Below, in pieces: positions 25,671-36,162 of a stretch of DNA of 64,000 nt. A program made the translations under genes and the position numbers. Origin of the DNA: Pipra filicauda (Eukaryota; Chordata; Aves; Passeriformes; Pipridae); the NCBI RefSeq assembly GCF_003945595.2, contig NW_024104096.1, positions 1,855,501 through 1,919,500 of the forward strand, in the 5' to 3' direction. Under the pieces are notes generated by a model. That model was not told where the DNA came from. It saw only the letters and a list, made by a program, of their open reading frames with translations, and did not search any database. The first letter of the stretch is position 1; each line of letters begins with the position of its first letter.

Positions 25671-25720
25671 TGTGTATATATGTATATGTGCATATATAGA
25701 TACATATATACATTTGTGTG
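25671..25720. repeat. Imperfect (TG/TA)n alternating tract
   Basis: About 50 bases of alternating pyrimidine-purine steps made of mixed TG, TA and CA dinucleotides, with a few breaks. It is a simple repeat typical of vertebrate introns and intergenic DNA. Confidence 0.8.
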
Positions 25721-25921
25721 TGCCTACATTTGTGATTTGTGTGTGGGATTGAATTTAGTTTTTGTGGGTACAAATTGTCTTTCTTCAGATAATTCTAAAC
25801 TACACCTTATCTCCCTTTATAGAATGCAGTTTGCTCAGTTGCTTAGACAAATGTATCCATTTTTGTTACTCTTGATCTATTCAAGTGAGATCTGAGTGTT
25901 TAAAGCTGTGTATTATATATA

Positions 25922-25945
25922 CATATTCATATGTATATGAATATG
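25922..25945. repeat. Perfect inverted repeat, 11-base arms
   Basis: 'catattcatat' (25922-25932) and 'atatgaatatg' (25935-25945) are exact reverse complements separated by only two bases. The arms are almost entirely AT, so this could extrude as a cruciform or simply reflect local TA-rich expansion. Confidence 0.9.
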
Positions 25946-27599
25946 AACACAACAGATGTATTATAACAGCAGTGGGAAAATATTCTTGAAAAGGTTCCAC
26001 CTGGCTCCTGTTTTCCGGACCCGTCACAGCTAACACAGATACCTTATATGAAGAAACGGAGAAAAAACAGAGTTTCAGAATTCAGCATTTGGAGTCGGCC
26101 ATTGTCCATAACATAATCACTGAAGGTAATCACTAGTCATTCTTTCTTCAGTATCTCAGCTGTTAAAAATATCACAAATAATCACTGTAAGAAAAACATT
26201 ACTCTTACTGAGGACAGGAATCTCCCTTTGAACTAAATAGTCTGGAAAAAATACAGCACACATATCAAATTTTTCCTGTAGAAGACAGTGGTCCCCCAAA
26301 TACCAATGCATGTGTTTAATTTTGCAGACATTGAATACCTCTTGATTCTGATATGAGTGATTAGGAGTCAGATGTTAAGTATTTGTTAATACTAGCATAA
26401 TTATGGCCTAAATATATCAATATATGTCATTTGAGAAAAAGTCATGAGAGTTATATATTTAACAGAAGTTCATAATTGATTCCTCTCTAAGACAAAGAAC
26501 AGTATCTCAACCTGAACTCATTTAAATTTGACCTTTTAATGTGCTACAGCAGCATACTATCTCATGATTTTAGCTGTGTTGGCTCTTAAATCAGGGTTTA
26601 GATGTAAAAGGTCATGCTGAATTCTTGAGTTGCATTTTTAACAAGAACCATTCTGAAATTTTTTCATTATTAATACCAAGAACACGCAGGGATTGTTAGA
26701 GGAAAGTAAAGGAGTGAGAAGTGATTTGATTAACAGATTGGTTTCTGTGTACCCTATTCTGTTTGCAAGCATACACTAATCTAGTGACATGAAGCACAGC
26801 TAAAGAAGAGATCCTTAAAACAGTGATATGAAATAAAAAATGAGTTAAACTTTACAGTGAGAATGTAAATTTTCAGTTAAAAAAAGCAGGTCTGGCCTAT
26901 ATGTGACAGACATTTCCAAAGTACAGAAGGTAATTATAAGCTTATGGCTTTATGTTTCTAAAAAATTCCTCTCCCACGGGATCTCATGAAATGTGTATGT
27001 GTGTTTATGGGAAATTGTGGAAATAGTGACTCATCTTTTCAGTAATTTATAGAGCATAATTTCTTGAAAAGCAAGATCAGCAGGGGTTTTTTATTTTTTT
27101 GCAAAGAATTCTGGTTAGCTACCTCTTGATTCTCTTGTATTGAGAGAATTTTCAAAGTAGTATCTAAGAGACATTTGCTCTCTGACACCACAGTTTTGCT
27201 ACTAGTTGCTCCAATCCTCTAAACCCTAGCCTTGTATGTGTCACTAGGATCTTTCAAAACTTCATTTTCTGATATTCTATTTTCCAAATACTTCTGTATA
27301 TAAATATCACAACATGCTCCTAACACATGGAAGTCATTCAGATTTCTCCAGTTCTTCGAGTGTTTGTACCTACTCTCTGTAGGCTATGTTATTTTTCACA
27401 AATATGATTTGAGAGGTTGAAGGCAAGTGTTGGTCAATGGCTTCTAAAAAGTGATTAAAACCTAAATTATCTGTTCTATCCTCAAACACTGCAAAAAGGA
27501 ATGGAATGATGTCACTGAGGGAAATGAAACCCTAAACATTATGACACTGCTGTGTTCAGTTTAGGTAGAGCAAGTAAGAAGTAAGCTGTGTCAGAAAAA

Positions 27600-28090
27600 T
27601 TGCTCACACATACCCACAATTAACTGAATCCCACCCTAATTACAAGCCCAGTGAGTCAGTACAGTGAAGTCCAGGGTAATATGATGCTCCCTCTGACCAG
27701 TCTCTGTGTCAAGCCCTTGGGCAGAGGCTCAGCACCAATGTGTAGCACTTCCACCTCAGGTACTCTGCTTTTACACTGTGTTGGGTGTCCACATAACAAT
27801 GTTCCCCTCAACCTCTACTACCAAATATCTTTATAGCCAAATGTTGGGGCAAGCTTCCAATCGTATCACAGTACCCCCTCCCAGGTCTCAGGTACCTTTC
27901 CTCTGTCAGTTTTGGTCCACAGCCCACACCAGGCTCGTTACACTCAGATCCTCTTTGCATGTCAGACATGGCTTATTATGCTCAGGCCTTGTTTGCAATT
28001 GCTCTTGGCCGTGGCTCGTTATATTCACTCTGTCCTTGGTTAAGGCAAAGCCATGATGCTACCATGTCAAATGAAGAATGTTGCCTGTAA
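27600..28090. other. Less AT-rich segment of unknown origin, possible LTR fragment
   Basis: This block is noticeably richer in G and C than its flanks and is open for 116 codons at 27706-28056 (+). The translation has no motif and is rich in Ser, Leu, Val and Thr. Three diverged units, each starting with a variant of 'tggctcgttacactcag', begin at 27931, 27969 and 28012, a spacing of about 38 to 43 bases. The sudden change in composition and the internal units suggest part of a transposon, perhaps a solo LTR of a bird endogenous retrovirus. I cannot name the family and see no clean TG...CA ends, so this remains a guess. Confidence 0.35.
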
Positions 28091-31000
28091 TCCTCCACTC
28101 AAAGTAAGCCTTTATTCCTGTCAGATGGTACTTTATGAAACTCTGGGATGGTTTCCTACATCATGTTTCTGCATATTAAATGCTGCAGCTGCCTGCAGAA
28201 GGTCTAGTCCATAATATAATTTAGAAGACCTGTTTGGGTTCCTCCAGTTCACATCTGAAAACCATGGCACTGAGGGAACAAGAATAATGTATAAGAAATA
28301 TAGGGATGATGTAATATTTCCTTGGTTGCATCTCCTGTTGCAGGAACTGCAAGAAGAAAGAGCGTAGAGTCACCACAACACATATAAAAATAACTTTGGG
28401 ATATTTTTATAATGATGTAGAAATTTAATGAACTCTTTCAAGTATTTCTTATAGACACCTTTGTAGAACCTAAAAGTTTTTTCATACTGAAGAAAATTCG
28501 GGAGCTTGATAGCTAAAAAAACAGAGCAGGTTTTTTGCAAGTGTTCAAACAGAAAATGATGTCCAGCATAATGAGTATGTTAAATGAATTGCCACAGGAT
28601 ACGGAAATTGTTCTACAAGTCTGGTCCATTAATCTTTTAAGAGAGCAAGAATCTGCTCTGGAATTCTGTTTTGGTATTTTCTAATTTAAAGATGATTGTA
28701 GTCTTCATTCTGAGCCTGAAAATAGTAGCTAATGAAATTTGACCTCATAGACAGAGATTAAAATAAATAATATTAGTACTCATCAATTAAAAAAGCAAAA
28801 CCTATCAGCACACATTTTAAAAGTAGGAAAGAGTACACTTCTGAACTGCAGAAGTATTTTAAATTCTTGCAGTGACCTGTATGACCTTTTCATCAATATA
28901 CCCCACATGAATAATGCAGCCACCCCAAACTCATGCCATTAAAAATTGTAATAAGTATCTGACATGCACATGTAACATTACACCGGGGATCAATTTGGCC
29001 CAGAGCATTCCATTAAAACACAAAGTGAGTTTGAAATGTATATGTTAAAATGAAACATCAGCTATAATGAAAAAGGAAGCAGAACAGAGTGGGCTTTAGG
29101 TATTAGAGTGCATTTTCCTTTAGAGAAAAATTTGCCATGCTTGTACCATACCTAATGCCATTCCATATTTGAAGTACAATCAATCCACATTTTCTTTTGC
29201 TTTTAAAATTCTCCTGTGAAAGGTATAAGGCAATCAATGTGCTGTGCTCTAGAGAGATGGTGGCATTATTTGAATTGCTATTGCTACTTAATATTTAGTT
29301 TTCAATAAAGTCTTGATTATGGTTCATTTTATTAGCTACCATTCAAGCACTCAGGAAAATGTGGCCCCCAGTTTAAAGTTCAGCATTTCTGTTTGAATAA
29401 GCTTTGGTAAGCTCAGAAAAAGACAGGTAAAACACAATAGAGTGGACTGGTTATTATTTGTTCCTCACATGTTATCCCTGAACATTCAGAGGTTGACATC
29501 AGTCCACCATCTCGACATTCTTGTATCTGTTCATATAGCTGGGATATAGCTTAGGATACCTAAGAAATCATTCTGTCGGGATTCATTGGGTTTTTTAAGT
29601 GATTCTAAAGGCCTTTGCACAGTAGAGTATTGGACACTACATAGCTTTAACAGATTGTCTTTGTAACACTCTGCAGAGTTCAGCCCTTCACTTTAGCAGT
29701 GAGGAATTCAGTCACAGGTGGATGAAAACTAAACAGCTACTAGTGGGTGTGTTTTCTACCAAGCACAGAATCTACCTCCATGGATGTCCTTGACATGACA
29801 AATGTATTCCAAATCATATAAGAGGTAAAGCAATAGTGAATCAATGATAGGAGAAGGTCATTTAAGACTTTGAAAATCCTGGACACATTTTGGCTTGACC
29901 AAAGAGCGCAGGTGAAAGTTCTGTTGGTGTATTAATGTAATTTTAGTGGGGTTACTAGTGAGGAAAGTGGTTTTCCCTGACGCCAGATGGACATGAAAAT
30001 GTTAATGTTAATGTGAAGGTGTTGTGAGGCAGACTTAGTCTCAAAGGACAATACATGTACCCTTTGGATTCCTACATCTATAAAGCCATTGTGGCTACCA
30101 TGCTTATTGGTATTTTTGAATCTCAAATATTATCAACACATTTATTGCATAAAATTATACCTACATTTATACACTGCTCCCCACCGTAGGGTATTTTTTA
30201 GCTGAAGGAGGCAGCAAAAGCTTCACAACTTGCCAGTCTGTGTCAAGGTTTAAGGATATTTGTATTAAAATAGAGTTGATGTCGTTGAACATGTCTGTTG
30301 TCAATGTACATTGTACATGTCACATTGCCTAATTTTATGTAGTCTCACAATTTTGTTTTACGACTAAATTTTTAGTCCACTGCTTCTGTACTGACTAAAA
30401 TGAATTTACTTTTTCAATTTCTTGCTTCATTCTTCAAATTAGAACATAATAAACTATTTCTTAAAATTCTGATAGAAAAAGGGCAGTATGGATTTGTTAC
30501 ATCTCAGATTTAATATGGTAGACATCAAATTTCAGTCTATAGTGAATTTTGTAAAAAAACGGTAAACAGGGATTTGAAAGAGAAATGCTGAGAGGTCTGT
30601 TATTAACATTTAAATACTGTTGAATATGAAGTTTCTGAAACTTTCCTTCATATATAATTACTGTCCTAACAAAAGCATTTTGTAACACAGAAAAGGCCTA
30701 AATTTAGTAGCAGCCAATGTCATCCTGCCTTCTTTTTCACCATTCCCGCTTTTCTTGGAGGTCATTTTTAATGAGTATGTAAAAGCACCTGAAAAATCAG
30801 GTGCATAACTTAACTACCAATTAAGGTAATTAAAAAAAAAAAGAAAAATTTAATTGCCAGTTTCTATATATAAGTCCACTTATTATCATGTAGTATGCAT
30901 GCATGTTTATTGTGTGCATGTTTATCACAGAGCAATTACAGAAGCACAAAAGAAAAGTGATGTTTTCATTGTGGTGCAGTCCTGAAACTGCATATAACAT

Positions 31001-31912
31001 GAAACAAAAGAATTTTCTTTCAAATTTATATGTCAGTGGTTACAGTTGAAAGAATGTTATCATGATTTAATATAGCAAGTGCTTAATTATTTCTGTGTAA
31101 CATTTTCCCACACTTAATACCACTGTCTGTCTGGGGTGGCTGTTGACCTAATTTTCAATTAATTGCAATGAGAATAAAAACATTCCTTTAAAGCAGTGAT
31201 TTTTTTTCCACTGGATTACCCATGACAGATGAAATGGTGAATCCATAATTGATAAACTTTGTTGCCGCCATCAACAGTGAACTGGTATTATTACCCAAAA
31301 TCTTACAAAATAATAATGGCATCAGAAAATATACAACATGCTGAGACTAGAGCTCCATAGAAAATACCACATTTATTTATGAAACAGAAAGAAATTTAAT
31401 ATCTACAAATACAAAATAAAATGCTTATGCATTTGTGTATTAACACAGTCATTATCCTATGAAATACGATCAGGTGATACCCATGTATTTTAGGTAATTT
31501 TGGGGTTTGACTGAGTAGCATAAGTAAGATTTGACATTATGCTCATAAAACAAGGGAAAATATTTTTCTTTCCATCAGAGAAAGTGCAGAAGATTATAAG
31601 TTAAAGAAAGAAAATAAGGTAAAAAAGATCCATTCATTTACTGTAAACAGACTCAATCCAAAAAATTACAGACTACGTACAACAAAGAATGTAGACACTT
31701 ATATTTGCAATTTTGATGCAGGTATTTAGATTCCTGGACTTCAGAGTGGAATCCAGAAATATAAATCAAATGCTATGGATATCTGCAAGAATTCAAAGGT
31801 AAGACATGAGCCTTCAATTGAAATTTCAATGTCATGAGTAAATTATCCAAAAAGAAAATTATGAGAAAGTGAATATAATTTCTAACCTTTCATAACTGTC
31901 CACTAAGACCCA
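28091..31912. other. AT-rich noncoding DNA, no gene seen
   Basis: No gene or named repeat is recognised in 3.8 kb. Parts (about 28960-29400 and 31060-31200) are non-repetitive, with phrases such as 'caattaattgcaatgag', and might be conserved noncoding DNA, which only a multi-species alignment could show. Confidence 0.5.
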
Positions 31913-32013
31913 AGACTGAGATTAGCTCAGTTGCTTAGAGCATGGTGCTAATAATGTCAAGGTTGTGAGTTTGATCCCCGTGGGTCCCTTCCAACTCAGA
32001 ATATTCTGTGATA
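31913..32013 (+). mobile_element. tRNA-Ile-derived SINE with CR1-like tail (TguSINE1-like)
   Basis: Bases 31922-31980 match vertebrate tRNA-Ile(AAU) over the D arm, anticodon arm and T arm. By hand alignment to the sequence I remember, about 51 of 59 positions agree, and most differences are C-to-T or G-to-A changes, many at CpG sites. The A-box ('ttagctcagttgc') and the AAT anticodon in 'gctaataa' are visible; the B-box carries one such change ('gtttgatcc'). The acceptor stem is not preserved: the 3' side switches directly into 'gggtcccttccaactcagaa' and 'tattctgtgat', the CR1 LINE 3' end. This head-and-tail structure is that of TguSINE1 in songbirds, a SINE mobilised by CR1 machinery. It is a single, short, full-length-looking copy and not a functional tRNA gene. 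Confidence 0.88.
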
Positions 32014-34135
32014 ACCAGTATGCTTCTCTAGCAGATAGCCATTTCATCTTTCTTTGAATATTTCAGATATGTTTGCTCTTTGTTTAAAATTTAATTGCTG
32101 GAGTAGAACAATAAGAGGACAACATGGTAATGACAACGTCCCTTTTACATAACAAGATTTGGTCCAATTCTCCAGTTATCTTTTATCTTAACTCATTTAT
32201 CTTAATCTTATCTATCTTAGCTCCAACTGAAACCCATGAGAATTATATACCTAAATATTTCTGTAAATATGATGCCTAGAAGTCATAACACTATTCAAAA
32301 ATGTTTAAGACCTAAAATCGAAGTTCTCTGCTGCCTGAAGCCATTCAAACTCAGTATCCTCAGAGACTGAGCTAGTCCTGCCTACATCCAGAGTCAAAAT
32401 ACCAGTCACCATATGTAAAGTTTAGCTACCACCAGATGACATAATGATTTTATAGCTGTATTAGTTTCATCAATTTTAAATCAATTTTATTACGGTGGTT
32501 CAAGAATTTTGATGCTGATAAGACATACAGATGGAAACAAAAGTCAATAGATATTAAATACTCCCAAGTACCTGTGACCTCTCTGTTGTGCATCCAAGCA
32601 GAACTCCTTGTACTTTTTTTTTTTTTAGAAACATCTCTCAAAGTAAACATCAATAGAGCAAGTGGGTAGCTATTAGGTTGTTGCTGACATCTCAAAACAC
32701 AGGATGACTGCATACAATTTAAGTAATAATCAAACTGTGACTTATAGCATTAGAGACATTTACTGTATGCTTTTCGTTCAGCACTGTAATAGTTATGGAC
32801 TGTATTCAGTGCCTGCTAGCAAAATGAGCCTCAGCTAACTGTATGTTATTTGTCTCTGTTTCATTATTCACCATCATTTGTTGTTGATACCTGCACTATT
32901 GGCACCACAGGAATCACCTCTAAGTAATTTAATCAGCCAAGTTCTCCTGACACTTAATATTGGTCAACTTAGGCTGCACTGGTATTAAGTGAAAGCATAG
33001 TGTAGCTCGATGGCTGAAAATTAAGGCTCATGCATGTAATACAGATTGCATTTATATTATTTGGACTTCAAGTTTGTTGCCCTTTAGTAGGTCTTTTATT
33101 CTGCATAGCTCACTTTGACAGGGGTTAACTGGCCATTAGTAACTACTAGTGAAATACAACTCAGGGGTACCATCCACTGCTAACTCTCAGACTGGTTATT
33201 ATTCCCCATAAAATTACTTTTAGGTATGTAAGTCAAGCAAGACAGTATTGTCACGATCAGCCATGGATCTGTCCATTGATCGGTCCATTATCTACAAATA
33301 CATAATAATTATTCAGGGCTTGGATTAAAAAAATAAATCTGTATTTTTCTTTTTATTCACAGTGTTTTCCATTTAGCTGGATAAAAGAAGGGCTGAAGAC
33401 AGAAATATATAAGATGATCAAGGAAGATAAAACATAGGCTGGAATTCTGTACAAGCTGATAAAATTATAAGATCTTATATGATTAAGGTTGTATATAAAA
33501 CTTCATTTGTTAATGTGAGAGGTTATGAACTGATTAGCTGCACAAAAAATAATCTGAAGACCTTAGCCATCACACAGCCAAATTCTGTAGTTTTTTACAG
33601 ATCATTTATGGACAGAGACCTGTACAGCACAAAATACAGTGAAAGCTAGATATGATTCCTCTCTTTGGTGTTTGATCTGTTCAAAGAGACAGTGCAAAAT
33701 GACATTTGCACCGGGTAGATAACTCCTTGGTTAGTTCTGCAGGAGTAGTATTTCTGGTGCTGAATCTGCAGTACTGAGCAATTTCTGTTGCTTTCGGCTA
33801 TAAAGTAATTGGCAAACAACCAAGCTTATGAGGGGCGGGTATTTCACTACTATGAGACCTTTTCCATAAACTGATGAGGTTCTCTTTAACCTTTTTAAAA
33901 GCTGGAAGTCAATGTCACAGGGAAATAGGATTTTGAAAGCATGATGCCATAGATGAACAAAATACACCCTGAAGACACTATGTGGATGTTTTACACACAT
34001 ATGTATAACATTTAAATAGAATCTCTTCTAAGTAACTAAGTGAAATTATTGCATGATGAACAAAAATAAGTAGGGCATCCTTGAAAAGAAAGCTATTGAA
34101 GAGACAGCAGCTTATTTTGTTATTGTTTCTTTCAG
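32014..34135. other. AT-rich noncoding DNA, no gene seen
   Basis: No gene or repeat is recognised. A short direct repetition ('tctgtccattga' / 'tcggtccattat' near 33270) and an 89-codon minus-strand open frame at 33731-34000 without motif are the only items noted. Confidence 0.5.
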
Positions 34136-34211
34136 GACACTGGAGGCACTTAACACTGGATTTTACTTGGACAATTTAAACCAAGTACACTTCATTTGTG
34201 AGGCAATTCAG
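34136..34211 (+). other. Candidate exon, 76 bases, plus strand
   Basis: A strong acceptor (a pyrimidine-rich tract ending 'ttgtttctttcag') and a CAG|GTACGA donor frame a 76-base interval. One frame is fully open: after one leading base, 25 codons read TLEALNTGFYLDNLNQVHFI and then CEAIQ. The amino-acid make-up looks protein-like, but I recognise no family. It would carry intron phase 1 on its left and phase 0 on its right. Chance pseudo-exons of this size are common, so this is a weak candidate that needs transcript or conservation support. Confidence 0.25.
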
Positions 34212-36110
34212 GTACGAACAGTTCATATTAATTTACGTTAATTTACAGTGGCATTATGGAGTCAGAGTGATTTGAAAGACTAAAACAGCACTTCTCTTAG
34301 TAGTTTTCTATAGAGAATATTGATGAAAATTGTACTCAAACATTTCCTGAGACCAAAGTGTTTTCTTTATAGCATCCTTGGATGCTGTCCCTATACTTTT
34401 GGATTTTTTTCTTTTTTATTATTATCTTTGGGGTTTTTTTTGTGGCCACAAACAAATACATATAGTCCCTTCAATTTGTTTTTCTGTTCCATCGTTCATT
34501 TCATTTTTATGATCACATATCAGGAGATGAGGCAGAGAAGCTGAAGAGACATGGTAGATGAGGGATTTTCCCAATAAACTTCTGGGGAAATAATATCCAA
34601 GTGATAGAAAGAACCTGTAAGGATGTGTAAACAGGCAAGAAAATGTCTGTCTAATTTATTTTCACATCAGTCCTTGTGCACAGGTAATCTTCTCTGCTTA
34701 ATTCTTCTGTGAGTTTGTTTGTTGTTTTTTTTTAATAGTAAATCTCAATCCTCTAGATCTTTCTGCTCCACATAAAATACTAGTGCAAGACCTATGCTTA
34801 TTTTCATGACTGAAGTACAGAATTCTCTTTTCTAAAGGATGACAATTTTACCTCTGTGTGTTTACATGCATTAGTAAAGAAAATCATGTTTAGAAGGAAA
34901 AAAAAATGAGGAAGATCTGTATTGTGCTACTGATTCTGCAGCTCCAGATGGTAGAATACAGCAAATCGTGCAAACTCAGATGACGAACCTCAAAAGGAAG
35001 CATTTCCTTACCAGGTCTACATTTATGTAATGACACAGAGACAGATGTGATGCATACCAAGAAAAAGGATATAGGCCACAAAAGTTGGAGTTGCAACTAC
35101 ATGCTGTCAGTAGTTTTCTCAGGTATCCTCACAGTTTAGTGGGAAGTCATTAGGTAACTAGAAGTAGAAAGGCACTTGCTTCTCCCCACTGAGACTCCTG
35201 TATCTTCTCAGTTTGACAGTTCCTAGAAGAGGAAAGAGGTGACTGGAAATCTGGCATCTCTGGATACCACATCTAGAATAAATTTTAGTAAAGTTATCCA
35301 TGGGCACTATCAAAATAGAAGACGTTTGTAGGTTTTGAGAAATGTATTGGATATGGAAGCTGATTTTTATGTTATACACATAAATTTAAACAAAAATTAT
35401 GCTTCTACCTACTGTTGAAAAGACTTAAGAAACTTCGGAGTCACATATTTACTTTAGATTCCAACCTTTACTCTGAAGGCAACCAAATGAAGTCACATAT
35501 CTAACAATCTGGATGTACTGCTGAGCAGCAGTGTGAGAAGAGAGTTTGCTGACAAGCAATGAATAGTAAGAGAAGATAAAAATCCCAGGCAGCACTAATG
35601 GTCCTCAAATAGTCTTGTGTGAAGTAGAAACACTGTAAGCTAGAATCTTGAACTTCAAGGTTTGCAGTTTCTTAGCTGTACAGTATTAGGAAATTTTACA
35701 GAATTTTGTGGAAACTAATATGGCTGATTACATAACTGTAATACAGTTATGTATACATAAGTGATCTTCAAAAAAATTGTAACACTGGATTTTTCTTATG
35801 CAAAATACTTCAGATTTTATATCCACACTTTTGCATTTTTTACTTCAAATTTTCAATCCAACAAAACCAGATAATATCAAAAGAGCTGAGTATATTAAAC
35901 ACTATACCTATCAAAATGAACTGACATTTTTGTCTCTGAAAAGAGCACATTTGGGTATGGATAAAAATGCAAATATTTTCATGATTTTTTCCCCGAATCA
36001 ACAGAAAATTGATTTGTTATGTCTGCATAGTCTCAGTCTTATTCCAGTCTTATCTGACCAGATCAGCTTTGGAGGTTATAGTGCTATCATATACAGAATA
36101 CTTGAGCATT
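34212..36110. other. AT-rich noncoding DNA, no gene seen
   Basis: No gene is recognised. It contains the perfect inverted repeat at 35731-35751, listed separately. Confidence 0.5.
35731..35751. repeat. Perfect inverted repeat, 10-base arms
   Basis: 'cataactgta' and 'tacagttatg' are exact reverse complements separated by a single A. It is too short for a microRNA precursor. It could be a binding site for a dimeric factor or chance. Confidence 0.9.
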
Positions 36111-36162
36111 TATATATATATAATATATATATATAAATATATATATTGTATATATAATATAA
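36111..36162. repeat. (TA)n simple repeat
   Basis: About 52 bases of TA dinucleotides with a few interruptions (AA and TTG steps). It is a typical AT microsatellite, likely length-variable and prone to assembly error. Confidence 0.92.

Larger units (their letters stand above)
25383..27599. other. AT-rich noncoding DNA with short TA/TG tracts
   Basis: No gene is recognised. The stretch contains an alternating purine-pyrimidine tract at 25671-25720 and a perfect palindrome at 25922-25945, both listed separately. Confidence 0.5.

Noticed and set aside
30897..30930. Tandem repeat around 'gcatgtttat'
   Set aside because: Only two partial copies; not a repeat array.
31913..31990. Functional tRNA-Ile gene
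   Set aside because: The acceptor stem does not pair, CpG decay is visible in the T arm, and the 3' side runs straight into a CR1 end. It is a SINE head.
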